A stretch of 64,000 bases of DNA, from the NCBI RefSeq assembly GCF_947179165.1, contig NC_077244.1, forward strand, positions 16,192,949-16,256,948. Reading direction: 5' to 3'. This DNA comes from Solanum dulcamara (lineage: Eukaryota > Streptophyta > Magnoliopsida > Solanales > Solanaceae). Shown piece by piece: positions 12,565 to 24,400 of this stretch. The notes beneath the pieces are model-generated. The model did not search any database. It worked only from the letters and a program-made list of their open reading frames with translations, and was not told where the DNA came from. The position numbers and the translations under genes were made by a program. Positions within the stretch are counted from its first letter, which is position 1. Each line of letters opens with the position of its first letter.

Positions 12565-13520
12565 TAGGAAATGATATAAAGATATTACAGAGATTTGATT
12601 AATTTAAGGAAGAGTTCCAGGGTTGTAGCACTTATAGATTTCAGGTCTAACATTCTTCACTTTGGTGTCCAATGGGTCTTTTGATTACTAGTTTACAGAG
12701 TTGATTCTACAATTACAATCTTCCTATCTGTAATTGCCTACTTTTGTTGACAGCCTCACTACATCGTTGAGAAGGGATAAGCATGAGTCAACAAAAATGT
12801 ATTAATATTATCATCTTGTTTAGTAACCAAACATGGTGTATATGTATGTGTCATAGACTTCTTATATAGGAATTATACTAGGCAATTCTAGTACAAACAT
12901 GCTCTGTATATTCTAGTATTCTATCTTCTTTCCGTCTTTTGAGTTTTTGGTAGGCAATAATATTTCTAATGGTGATCAAGCATTAAAACAATAAAAACAA
13001 GAATACAGGCATAATCACATACAAAAACCCATTTTCAACCAAAGAAAATAAGATTTAAACCTTCATCTTGTGGCTATAACCCAAGAACAAGGGAATATAG
13101 CCACTCATAGTTGTAACATAATTACATAAACCATTAATGACATAAAAACTTGAATTCAATTGAAAGAAAAGAAAAAATATCACCAAAAAGTAGTTCTTCC
13201 TTTATCTCCTTCAGTCCAAATCCGATAGTCTAATCTAGATTTATAACAAAATATGTAAAGGTTCTATTTATAGAACCTACAAATGCGGAGTTAAAGTAAC
13301 CGCACTGAAGTCCGCGATGCGGACTTCTTACACTTTATTTCAAATTTGTTTCTATATAAATCCGCAACGTGGACCTGGTGCGCACTATCCTATTATGTCA
13401 AATAAATTTCAAGTGTTGAAATTAAATCACTGAAGCTCAGTGCATGACGCGGACACAGTAAAAGATGATGCATTTTCTCCGCATTTGTTACCAACTTCTC
13501 CTTTGAGCTCCACTTTCAAT
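12565..13520 (-). mobile_element. Athila terminal region (probable 3' LTR part)
   Basis: About 950 bp shared with 39931-40918, including 'gatattacagagatttgat', 'agtaaccaaacatggtgtat' and 'aagtagttcttcctttatctc'. A non-coding repeat at both outer sides of the Athila-type coding region is what an LTR pair would look like. I could not locate its exact TG/CA ends, so the LTR assignment is inference. It contains the perfect inverted repeat at 13307-13327. Confidence 0.5.
13307..13327. repeat. CG-rich inverted repeat, Athila LTR
   Basis: Nine-base arms GAAGTCCGC and GCGGACTTC around GAT, a perfect inverted repeat in AT-rich sequence. Decayed versions ('tccgcgatgctgac', 'tctgcgatgcgaag') occur at about 17287 and 26322. 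Confidence 0.8.
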
Positions 13521-15240
13521 TCGATCATCTTTTGAATGTCTATTCTTTCTCAATTAGCCCTGAAAGTAATCATGTTGGTTGGTTAAAACAATACACAAAT
13601 ATGGTAAAATATGAACTAAACTCTAGGAATTTGCTGTCAACTTGACTATCAATTATGGGTTTTATTTGCTATTGGGCTCATAAATGCACCCAAGATCACC
13701 ACCCTACTCTTATAGCTTTGTTCATCCTTGAACAAACTCCCAGGCTTATTCTTAAAATACCAAACACAAGATATATAAAGTAGTTCTACCAAACCACAGT
13801 GATTGCACAAGTAGAGTCTATTACACACACATGTCTAATTTTGTTCACGTGACTGACTAACTCAATACCACATAAACTTGAGAGTTGACTGTGTAATGGA
13901 GAAAACTCATATGGCTTATGAAATTAAAACTCATCTAGAATTACCATTTATTTATTAAACATGTGTCCTCACCAAGAAAGAATTACCCATACTCTCGCAG
14001 TTACATTTCATGTCAACAACAATGGGTATTTAAACAAAATTCGCTCACTCTCTCAAATGAAGTCACAAGTTGCTCAAGATGAACTATAGGCTTGCGCTTA
14101 GTGTATTATGCAGTTAAATTAACGATCTAAGACTTAAAGAATCACTTAGGACCTTTTCGTATTGTGATATAGGCTAGGGTATGAATAGGTATTAATCTTG
14201 GACATGTATAGTGACTCGGTTCCCAAAGAGTTTCAATATACTACATTCATTAATTCCATGTAAGTATTTCATAACCTTATTCTCACCACCTTGTTATTTC
14301 TGTAGCTTACCCTTTCAATTCATTTATTTGTGTAGAGGAGGCCTTCTTATCCTTACTCTGTACAACTATAATGTGGTTGGATTTATTTTTCACTTTCAAC
14401 TTGCTTGTCTTCCCTAACACAAGATTTTATTTGAATTATTTGCACCAATGGTTTTATTATGAGAAACACAAGATTGTAACCCCCCATTTCTCTGCTTATT
14501 CTTTCCTAAAGAGCTTGCCTTTTTTTGGATCAACATTATGGTCTCAGCAAAAAAATCAGAATAGGCTTCAAACTAGGCTACCAAAGAATCAAGTCAAAGG
14601 CTCAAAAGGGCGAACTATGGATTTGCATTAAAGTGGGTATGATAAGTGGTTTTAAACTGTGGTTACCAAAGAATTGTCTAGATCCCTTCCCTAAGTTCAA
14701 CACTCCATTTGTTTTCACTACTCATACACACGAGGCAAGTCCTAGCAATCAAGAAAAAAAAAGATTACACAATTAACCTTACCCATACTGCAGATGTTTA
14801 ATTTCAGAATGACATTCTTCTGAAATTTCAACCACAATCATGTGAATTCAACATTATTCAAATCAAACAACAAATTTTTAGGTGTATTAATTTGGTCACT
14901 TCTATTTATGCCATGCTTTTCCACCATTTCATTCGCTACTTTTGCAATCTTGTAGTTTAGTAAAACACTTTATATACATTACAAATATCTAGCAAAAACT
15001 CATTTTTATATACAGTTCAAAGGGACTATCCACGACCAAAGTACCAAAAAGAAATGCCATAGAATCCAAAGTCAGTCAATAATAATAATAAAATATATTT
15101 TAGAACGACATCAAGTAGTCAAGATAAACCAATCCAGATAAAATAAATCATCAATGCTAAAAAAAAATTAGATAAACCAAAACATCAAACTGACAAAAGT
15201 AAACAAAATTAGTTTAAATAAAACAGATATTCCACCCCGC
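13521..15240. other. Athila 3' non-coding sequence; no gene seen
   Basis: AT-rich stretch between the env-like frame and the terminal repeat. The short frames at 14211-14776 overlap in different frames, have no family resemblance and look like chance. On the minus strand it probably holds the 3' untranslated region and the start of the 3' LTR, but no clear polypurine tract was found. Confidence 0.4.
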
Positions 15241-15261
15241 ACTTAAAGTTGGGAATTTACC

Positions 15262-16510
15262 TTAGGGGAACAAAGTACTAGACTTCTCTATGTACTTTTC
15301 CATCAGTGCTACAGTAGTTGGATCCTCAACCGCAAAAAGGTCAAACTCCGCAGCCTCAAAATATGACTCCACATATGAGCCTGTCCTCCTTCTCTCCTCA
15401 TCCGTAGGGATATCATATTCAGTCGGCTCATAGAAATTAGGCCCAAGTCCTAGTACATCCATAACATGCTTATTTAGTGGAAACTGTCGTTCTACCTCAC
15501 AAATTTTTTTCTTTAGTCGAGACACGTCCTCCAGTGCGGTGTTGGAGCATCTCCAGGCCAAACATACGAGCTATTATCAAATTATCATGCTTTGTGCACT
15601 TCTGTGTAGTGAGGACTGGACCATAATTAGTGTCTGTCCCCTTAATGTTTGTTACATCATAAGACTCTGAGGTAAGGGGGGCCATATTATCATATTGGTC
15701 ATTGGGGACCCTTCGACATATCTCTGTGATGAGGCCTCTAAATGCATACCCTCTGCCATGATAGACTCTGCACTTAAGGAAGGTTGATTTGATAACAACA
15801 TCAATATTTACCTCTATACCCTTCATGAGGGCATATACAAAACCCTTGTTATTTGAGTGTAGTGGAGTCTTGGGATAAGGCTGTACATGGGGATTTTCAC
15901 CCACACACGGGCTTCTTTGTTAAAATGGGAATATGGAAATGTGCTATAGTAACCTCATAGCCTATGATGGACCCACTTAGTTGTCGACTTGGGCCAAACA
16001 CAAAGTATGACGGACATACTAAAAAGGTGGTTGAAATTTAGGTCTGTCAGGGCTGTGGTAGGCAACTCAGGAGTTACCAATACCTCATTGATGGCCATTG
16101 GAGATAAAGGAACATCAACCCCTTATACTATAATGTAATGATTTTGCTTATTCGGTTGATAATTTGCATAAAATTTCCTCATTACGTGCAAGTTGCATGG
16201 CTTTGGATCAAAGAAGAAGAAGTTCATATTAAGCTCCTCGAATCTTCTCATTATATGTGGGTAGTCTAAGGTCAATTTTTCTTCACCAATAGGCATATTC
16301 GAGAGATAGCGGTTTTGTTTGTGTCATTTGTACCAGTTCTTTCTTGCCTGATTTACCACATTCAAATCAAAATGGTGAGATTGACCTCTCGGCATAGCTG
16401 GGGCAGGTGGTATAGAGGGCGCCCCTCTTTCTCTCTTTTGCTTACTAGGCCCTGCTGGTTCCTTACCGGGTCTTCAACTAGACGATAATGTTTTACTTGT
16501 AAGCCATCTA
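15262..16510 (-). pseudogene. Athila env-like ORF remnant
   Basis: Read on the minus strand, three frames give one protein-like path: NWYK-HKQNRYLSNMPIGEEK, then LDYPHIMRRFEELNMNFFFF, VMRKFYANYQPN, GVDVPLSPMAINEV, then GFVYALMKGIEVNIDVVIKS, GRGYAFRGLITEICRRVP, and a C-terminal helical piece (ALEDVSRLKKKICEVE). From memory, the pattern 'REFYANL ... RGVQVPF ... LLYAIMTGKSINVGKLI ... PSLITDLC' belongs to the env-like third ORF of Athila/Calypso elements, also catalogued as a putative plant transposon protein domain. Position downstream of integrase on the same strand fits. Internal stops and a frameshift near 15500-15560 break it. The function of such env-like products is unknown. Confidence 0.65.
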
Positions 16511-17609
16511 CAAAATAGACAATATATGAGAACCCATATGTACATTTGCAACTTTAGGCCAACAACCCCATACTTAAGCACTACATTAGCATGCAAGTTA
16601 TATGAAGGTACTTAGACTTCCCTTCATTCGAACAATAAGTGCATACATGCTAATAAATCAACCCATACTTCAATAAATCTACATGGCAAATCCAACATTA
16701 TACGAATTCACAAAAACTTTACGTATTCTAGTATATTTGTCAAGAAGAAACATACATGATTCAACAAAAAAATATCATTCTATGTTAACTCCCTAGATTG
16801 AAGCATAATTTCAACCCAAACATTTAGAACAATAGCAACTCACCCCATACTTAACTCACAAGGTAAACTCATTATTAACACAACATAGCATTCAAGTTTA
16901 GTCAGGATTTCAACATACAAACATCCATTCCCTCTATATATCAAAATTAGGGTTAGAGTTCAATTATATTGAGTCAAAACCTAAAGCCCAAGAACTTAAC
17001 AATGTAAATTTCAATTACCCATATCATAAAACTAGTTCAAGAGTACATACTTTGTATGGGTGAATAAGAAAATTGAAAATTATTGCATGAATTTGCCCAA
17101 GTGCACCACGGATTTGCTTGAGAAGAGAGGGAAGTTTTTAGAGTATAAAAGTTAAGGTCGGTGAATATTGAAATAAGGAGTAAAAAGGGGAATTTTAAAT
17201 TTTAAAAACTGAATGGATCGCCTTAAAACAATTTAAAATGGGTTAAACCCATCTTTTTTAATGAAAATGCCCAAAAAAACTCCCAAGTCCGCGATGCTGA
17301 CTTGTCTTAGTGTATTAAAATAAAAATAATCACTCTACATAAAAATAAACCTGGTCCGCATGGTACACACTTTTCTTGGACTAAATGTTTTTTAAAAAAA
17401 ATTTTGCGAGACATAACTGGCCAAAAAAATGAACTGAGATAGAGCAGGTTTGCGACGCCGAGACATCACGAACTATGTTTAGTACTCATCTATTTTTTTT
17501 ATTTTTTTTTATTTTGTTCTCGTGTACAAATTATACAATTCTAATTATACACTAAAACAAAATGAAATTTTAGCAAATAATTTTTTTTTATTATAACCTA
17601 TAATTAAAA
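16511..17609. other. Spacer between Athila integrase and env-like ORF; no gene seen
   Basis: Long AT-rich spacer with runs such as poly-T at 17490-17510 and 17580-17590 and a decayed 'tccgcgatgctgac' motif near 17287. Athila-type elements usually have non-coding sequence here. No frame, RNA gene or clear repeat was recognised. Confidence 0.5.
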
Positions 17610-18557
17610 TTATTTTACACTACCTCACCGGTTTCCTCCTTCGTATCGCCTAATTTAAAGCCGGGGCATGACTCAACTCTAGCTTCATTCATTCTCGAGC
17701 TCAAGTTTTTCTTCCTCACAAATGACGCCTTGCCCAAAATAGTGCTAAATACATTGTCCATTAACCACAAACGTGGTCGATTTTTGGCGATTGCATAGTT
17801 CCACGATTCCATGTGTCGATATTTGCACCACCTCAAATGGTCCACTCCATTTTGATCGAATTATACTTGGAGAAAGATGTAAACACGAGTTAAAGAGCAA
17901 TATCTTTTGACCTAGTTTGAATATTTAAGCGACTATATTCTTGTCATGCCATCACTTTGTCTTCTCTTTATACAACTTCGCATTCTCCTAAGCTTAGAGT
18001 TTGAATTTCTCCAATTCATGGAGCTGATCCATATTCTTTCTATCTGCTAGCTCCGGGTCTAGGTTTAACTTTCTGATGGCCCAATATGGTTGGTACTCTA
18101 GCTCCACTAGAAGGTGACATGATTTTTCGAACACCATAAAGTATGGTGAAGTGCCAATTGGTGTTTTCTATGCAGTCCGATAGGCCCAGAGAGCTTCATT
18201 AGCTCGATAACCCAGTCCTTGGGCATTGATAGTTTTCTGAAGGATTTGTTTCACTTCACGATTCGATACTTCAACCTGTATGCTAGTCTAGGAGTGATAT
18301 GTTGTGGTGACCTTGTACCTGATACCAAACTTTATCACTATTTATGAAGGATTCTTTATCGTTTGATTTATGAAATGCTTACCTCCATCGCTAATGATGT
18401 CCCTTGAAGTGCTAAACCTTATGAAGATGTGCTTTTTTAGGAAGCGACTTACCACTTTAGAGTCATTGGTTGGCAAAGCGATGTCTTCGAACCATTTAGA
18501 TACGTTATCAACTACCACTAATATATACTGATTCCCATCTAACGATAGGAAAGGACC
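17610..18557 (-). pseudogene. Athila integrase, C-terminal two thirds
   Basis: Minus-strand reading resumes the integrase core after the nested element: GPFLSLDGNQYILVVVD (first catalytic Asp), NVSKWFEDIALPTND, ISDGGKHFINQT (second Asp), QVEVSNREVKQILQKT (Glu), then ALWAYRTA-KTPIGTSPY, ELEYQPYWAIRKLNLD, FKLGQKILLFNS and SKWSGPFEVV. This matches Athila-clade integrase from memory. All three DDE residues are still readable, but stops and small frameshifts interrupt the frame. The upstream part (H2C2 and the FMG motif) lies at 26655-27070, displaced by element B. Confidence 0.85.
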
Positions 18558-20748
18558 TATCCCGATATGATCTAGGGCCTAGTCGTAATACAATGGTCAA
18601 AATCCTGAAGGGCTCCAACCAATCCTCTTTTTCATATCATAAACATACATAAGGTAAAGTAACATCAGAAACATCATAAGAGAGTCTAAACCATGAATAG
18701 TAAATGAAGAATGTCACATGACAACTAGATACCTCTACTCATGAACATGGGCGAGGGCTAAGACATGTCCCTAGGTCACCCTTAATATGAAACATAAAAA
18801 ATTTCTTTGAAAACAATAACCAACTCAATGACTAGTCTCCTATAAATAAGGACTCACCACAAATACCGCTGGATAGGAAAGCTTAACTAGCCACATGGAT
18901 GAATATGATCTTTAACCTCAACCCCTATATTATGAGACAATGTAGACAAGAAGTATGCATTAGTACATTGGAATGTACTAAGTATGAGAGCATGACATGC
19001 AACATAAATCATGGAATGCAATGGTCAAGTAAAACACATGATAGGATGAGATAAGTAAAGTCATGAGAAAATCAAAATGACCAAAGCAATTGAAAATCAT
19101 AATTGAGATCATGAAAATGCATATGTTATCGTACATATGGGGGATAGGAACCATAACCGAAAATAAGACCATACAAGCTATAATATGGAATTTCGTTGTC
19201 TCCTCATATAACCAAGAAAAAGGTAGACTCTACCCCACTAGGCGGGTCATACATACGCTATATGTGGATCCAATAGCTAGGCCATGAAGGCAACCTAAGG
19301 TAGCACTTAGTTTAAGAGATATGTGGTTGCTATTGGGGCTTTTGGTAGGGCCTCCATCTCAAGTCCACTCGGTACTATGTCAAATTCCGCAGAATACATA
19401 CATAGCATAGAAATCATAATGACATATATCATAGTCATGATCATAGGTTTGAAATCATAGAATATCTTATTTTCATAACATAATTGTAATGTAAGAATTT
19501 TCCTTTCATAATTACAATCATATTTGCATAATTCATATAGTTAGGTCCTAGGTCACTAGATAGGGCCCGAAGTCACCTTACTTCATAACTTGGATGAAAT
19601 TCATACCTTGAATGTACTTGTAATTCTTGATCACAATGCATACTTGAATTTAGAGTAAAACTCAAATGCATAATCGATTTGACTAAGATTCATGATAATA
19701 CCTTTGAAATTATTAAATAAAACTCTCATAGAATATAACTTGAAAAATTCTTGATTATAGATTATGCTTGAAATTAGGGTAAGACATGAATGCATGATCA
19801 ATTGACATGAAAACATGCATGATCATATACTTTCTATCAGCCCATACATAATACATAAAGATAATATCATTTGGAATTATAATTGAAAATACCAATAATT
19901 CACATTATGAACCCTAGAGATCAATATAGGAGAATTCATGGAAAAGCTCTTTAATTAAATGCAATAACCATCAATTTATATCAAAATAGAATCATAATAA
20001 TTATTTTATTCATAATTCATGCAATTGGAATAGTGATCATAAAACTCATAAGATACCATACTTTAATTTGATAGAAAACTTGAGAAATTGATTGGGCTTC
20101 ATGGATGAAAGAATCCATGAATCAATACCCACATACCTTAAGTGGGAAGATCCACAAATTCGGAAGAACTTGAGTGTTTTGATGGAGAGCTTGAGGGAAT
20201 TTCTTTGAAGCCTTCAATGGAGTCCTTAAAAGTTTTTTGTAGAGAGAGAAATATTTGAGTAGGTAAATTGTAGAAGAACGAATATAATTTGAGGTTTAGT
20301 GTAGCTTATAGAGTAGAATTATGACCTAAAAAGTCCAGACTAATTAACTAACAATTAGGGAAAGTCTAAAGTGCCCATACTTAAAAACTAAATTTGGACA
20401 AAAAATATCGCCCAGGTTTGTGACGCAGAGTTTTTTGCTGATAGCCCAATTTTGAGCGAATGGGATTTTGGCAGATTTTGACTTGGGGAAAAACTCCAAT
20501 GAATAGGATAAAGTCCATGACACGGAGATGCCGCACACCTTACTATTTTGCGTAGTTTCTTGAATAATCTATCTTTTAATATACAAGTCCTAAAAATCTA
20601 CTGAGACTACTTTCCTGCATATTTTAAACCCCAGATCTATAATTCAAACTTGAATTTGCCAAAAAGATTAAGGATAATGCATTACGTGAGCATTCTATTA
20701 CCCAGACATTTTAAGGAACTTGTGAGTATTTTGAAGAATGTTAGAATA
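18558..20748 (-). mobile_element. 3' LTR of element B
   Basis: Aligns along its length with 24401-26654 ('gggctaagacatgtccctag', 'ttagtacattggaatgtact', 'aaaactcaaatgcataatcg'). Both ends are mutated (TATCCCG for TGTCATG, and TTAGAATA for TTATACA). The copies differ at many positions, implying an old insertion. It lies directly left of the polypurine tract. Confidence 0.8.
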
Positions 20749-20761
20749 TCTCCCCCTTGGG
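20749..20761 (-). other. Polypurine tract of element B
   Basis: Minus strand reads CCAAGGGGGAGA just before the 3' LTR, the standard plus-strand priming site. It fixes the element's orientation. Confidence 0.8.
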
Positions 20762-21069
20762 AACATTCATCCTCGAATGACATTCCACTAATATAGGAAG
20801 GACATGGAAAAAGGACTAGCAAACCAACATGTACATGAGGACACTTTGACAATGTATAGAACATGTAAACTTCATACTTAACATAAGACATAGTCTTTGA
20901 GAAAAAATCATTTTCATGAATCATGCATGCATATGAATGACATATGGAACCGAAATGGATGAGTTTAATCGACTTAATCATGAACAACTTAGTACCTTTA
21001 GGCTTGAGTGGAAGGAAAGAGATACGAATAAGACTTCATAATGTCTAATTCTGCTTCCCACATAGTACT

Positions 21070-24000
21070 CTATACTTGTTGATTCCTCCATAACACTTTG
21101 ACGGACCCAACGACTTTATTTCTTAACCTCTTTACTTGCCGGTCTAAAATGTTCACTAGGACTTCCTTATAAATCAAATTCTCTTTAATCTTAACCATTT
21201 CTAATGGAACAATGGAGCTTGGATCACCCACAAATTTCCTCAACATTGACACATAAAATACTGGATGAACCATAGCCAACACTAATGGAAAGTCTAACTC
21301 ATATGCCACTTTGCCAATATGCTTCAATATTCTATAGGGTCCTACATATCTAGAACTCAATTTCCTTTCTTACCAAATTGCATGACACCTTTCATAGGTG
21401 ACACCTTTAAATATACCCAATCATCCACATCAAATTCAAGCTCTCTCCTCCTAGTGTCCGAATAGGACTTTTGACGACTTTGGGCCATATTCAATCTCTC
21501 TCTTATGAGCCTTACTTTCTCCATTACGTCAACTACCAAACCTGGACCAATCAATTCCATCTCACCCACTTCAAATCACCCTATGGGAGACCTATATCTT
21601 CTCCCATACAAGGCTTCAAATAGAGACATTTGAATGCTAGAGTGATAACTATTAATATATGCAAACTGAATCAATGACAAATGCTCATTCCAACTTCCTT
21701 TAAGATCAGTCATACATGCCCTTAACATATCCTTCAAAGTTTGAATCATTCTTTTGGCTTGTCTATCGATTTGAGGATGGAAAATAGTACTTTGCTTGAC
21801 TTTAGTACCAAGACCTTTTTGAAATAACTTCCAAAAATCTAAAGTGAATTGGGTATCTCTATTTGATACAATTGACAAAGGAAAACTATGAAGTTTCATA
21901 AGTTCACGAATGTACAACTTAGTATAGTCTTCGGCACCATAAGAAGTCTTGACCAGTAGGAAAAATATTAATTTAGTCATTCGGTCTTCAACAACCCAAA
22001 TAGAATCATGTTGTCTTCTAGTACGAGGAAAACCCATGATAATCCATGTTCATATCTTCCCACTTCCAAGTAGGTATTTCAATTTTTTGAGCTAGACCTC
22101 CTGACCTCTGATGCTCAACTTTCACTTGTTGACAATTAGGACACTTAGACATGAACTCCGCTATGTCCATCTGCATGCCATTCCACCAATACACCTTAGG
22201 GCCCTCTATTTCTATAGGAAATTCTATTCCAAGAGTACTACCCCTTACTACCATATTCAACAAACCTCGAGACCTACTAAACAAATACCAAATACATTGT
22301 ACTTTCACCCATATGCCATCAACACTTCATTCAAGCCTAGTTCTATAAAAACTCTAATACAATCACTTCAAACCCTTAACAATAAGTCATCAACAGCCTA
22401 CTGCAATCACTTACATATCTACAACCACATACTCAAGCCTACCATTATAACCACTTCATGGCTCCCTTGAAGACAACATCACTTAATAATTTTCATGTGT
22501 ACCTTAGCATCTCTATATCCTCATTGGTATTCACTCCTACCAAAGGTCACACCAATATACTCTTACCTAACTATTGCATATAACAAGGTCTCATCTAGAT
22601 CTTCCTCCATGTGTATAATCTTAAATGGGCCAACCATACCACAATTATCACAATATGAAACACCCATTCTACCCCAATCTTCCCTAACTCATCCATCGAG
22701 AGCTATGAACTTTACTCAATATCATTTCTCTTAGGCCATCAACATTGGGACATAAAACCGACCTTGGTAATAAAATGCTCTATCTCCCCCTTGTGAGAGA
22801 ACCTCGATCTTCTCATCAACCTTAAATTTCTCATTCACTACCAATCATAATTCTGGACTATTTCAAACAAAAACACCACATACATTAGAATAACTCAATC
22901 TTACTCCCAAACGGGATAATCAGTGAACATGTTTAACTAACTCTTTCTTTTCATCTTCCATATGAGCAAAACTATCCATAGACAACTGACTAAGAGCATC
23001 GTTTACAACATTTGCCTTACCCGAATGGTACAATACACTCATGTCTTTTATCTTTTAGGAGTTCAAGACTCCTCTTTTGCCTAAGGTTTAAGTCCATTTG
23101 GCTAAACATATATTGCAAGCTTTTGTGGTTAGTAAACATATCAACATGCATCACATAAAGATGATGGCGCCAAATTTTAAAAGCAAACACAACTGCAGTA
23201 ATTTCAAGATCATGGGTTGGATAGTTTCTTTTATGCACTTTAAGTTGCCTAGAGACAGGCTATAACCTTACCATATTACATCAAGACACAATCCAAACCA
23301 ACACGTGAGGCATCATAATAAGCAATAAACCTATCCAAACCCTTGGTAAAAGTAAAAATAGAAGCCGATGTGAGACGATCTTTCAATAGTTGAAATTTTT
23401 TCTCACATTCACTCGACCATTGAAATTTTTCCTTATTTTGTGTCAACTTAGTTAAAGGAGAAGGAATAGATAAAAACCCTTCAAAAAACCTTTTGTAATA
23501 TTCAATTAAGCCCAAAAAGCTTCTAATGACTAAAGGAGATAATGGTCTAGAACAATTCTTAACAGCCTCTATTTTCTTTGGATCAACTTTAATCCCATCA
23601 CTGAACACCACAAGGACAAGAAATGCAACTTCCCTCAGCCAAAACTCGCACTTACTAAATTTAGCAAATATTTGCTTATCTCTCAATGTTTGCAACAAAA
23701 TCCTTAAGTGACCTATATAATCTTCCTCATTTCAAGAATAAATCAAGATGTCATCAATGAACACCACTACAAACATGTCGAAGTATGGCTTGAAAATATG
23801 TTTCCTCAAATCTATGAATATCACGGGAGCATTATTCAAATCAAACGACATTACCACAAATTCAAAATGACCATACCTTGCCTGAAAAGCCATTTTGGGA
23901 ATGTCACACTCCCTTACCCTCAATTGATGATAACTGGAATGGAAGTCAGTCTTAGAAAAGTAGCTTGCTCCTTATAATTAATAAAACAAGTCATCAATCC

Positions 24001-24230
24001 TTGGATTGGGATACTAATTCTTTATTATGACATTATTCAATTGTCGTTAATCTATCCACATGCGAAGTGGCCCATCCTTGTTTCTAACAACAACACGAGA
24101 CCACCCCATGATGAAATATTTGGTCTTATAAAACCATTATTAATATCAATCCTCCTTTGGATTTCAGCTCTTCTTGGAGGCATCTTCCAAAAATCGCAAA
24201 AAACAATTGTTAGGGGAAAAAAAACCTAAA
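21070..24230 (-). pseudogene. Pol of element B (RT, RNase H, integrase, chromodomain)
   Basis: Order on the minus strand: RT fragment ([20 protein letters not shown], then FIDDILIYS with the catalytic DD kept, 23732-23923); RT thumb and start of RNase H (23276-23698); RNase H ([20 protein letters not shown], 23017-23238); H2C2 CPNCQQVKVEHQ (about 22110-22150); integrase core (21576-22037); and a C-terminal GPYRILKHIGKVAYEL to SVKVLWRNQ piece (21070-21360), which fits the GPF/chromodomain region of chromoviruses. Two of the three integrase catalytic residues are lost: SNRDTQFT where SDRGTQFT is expected, and QAKRMIQTLKD where QAERTIQTLED is expected. Gag and protease are absent, the RT N-terminus is cut, and the frame is broken repeatedly. 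Non-functional. Confidence 0.85.
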
Positions 24231-24384
24231 GTACGCTCTATCGCACGACATAGATCATGAATGAAGTGAATATTTTCTAAAATTCCTCATAACCTCTTAC
24301 TCATAGATGTGACACGCTTCACTCCCATAAGTAAGACTCTACTTGATGTGGCATGTTGGTAACCCTAGGACACTCGAACCTTGT

Positions 24385-24396
24385 GCACTGATACTA
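24385..24396 (-). other. Primer binding site, element B
   Basis: Minus strand reads TTAGTATCAGTGC just after the LTR, a mutated TTGGTATCAGAGC initiator-tRNA site. Confidence 0.75.
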
Positions 24397-24400
24397 AGTT

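Noticed and set aside
14211..14776. Cluster of plus-strand frames of 68-86 codons
   Set aside because: Overlapping frames in Athila non-coding sequence with no recognisable motif.
22111..22734. Plus-strand frames of 65-119 codons
   Set aside because: They are antisense to the integrase and RNase H region of element B, which reads correctly on the minus strand.
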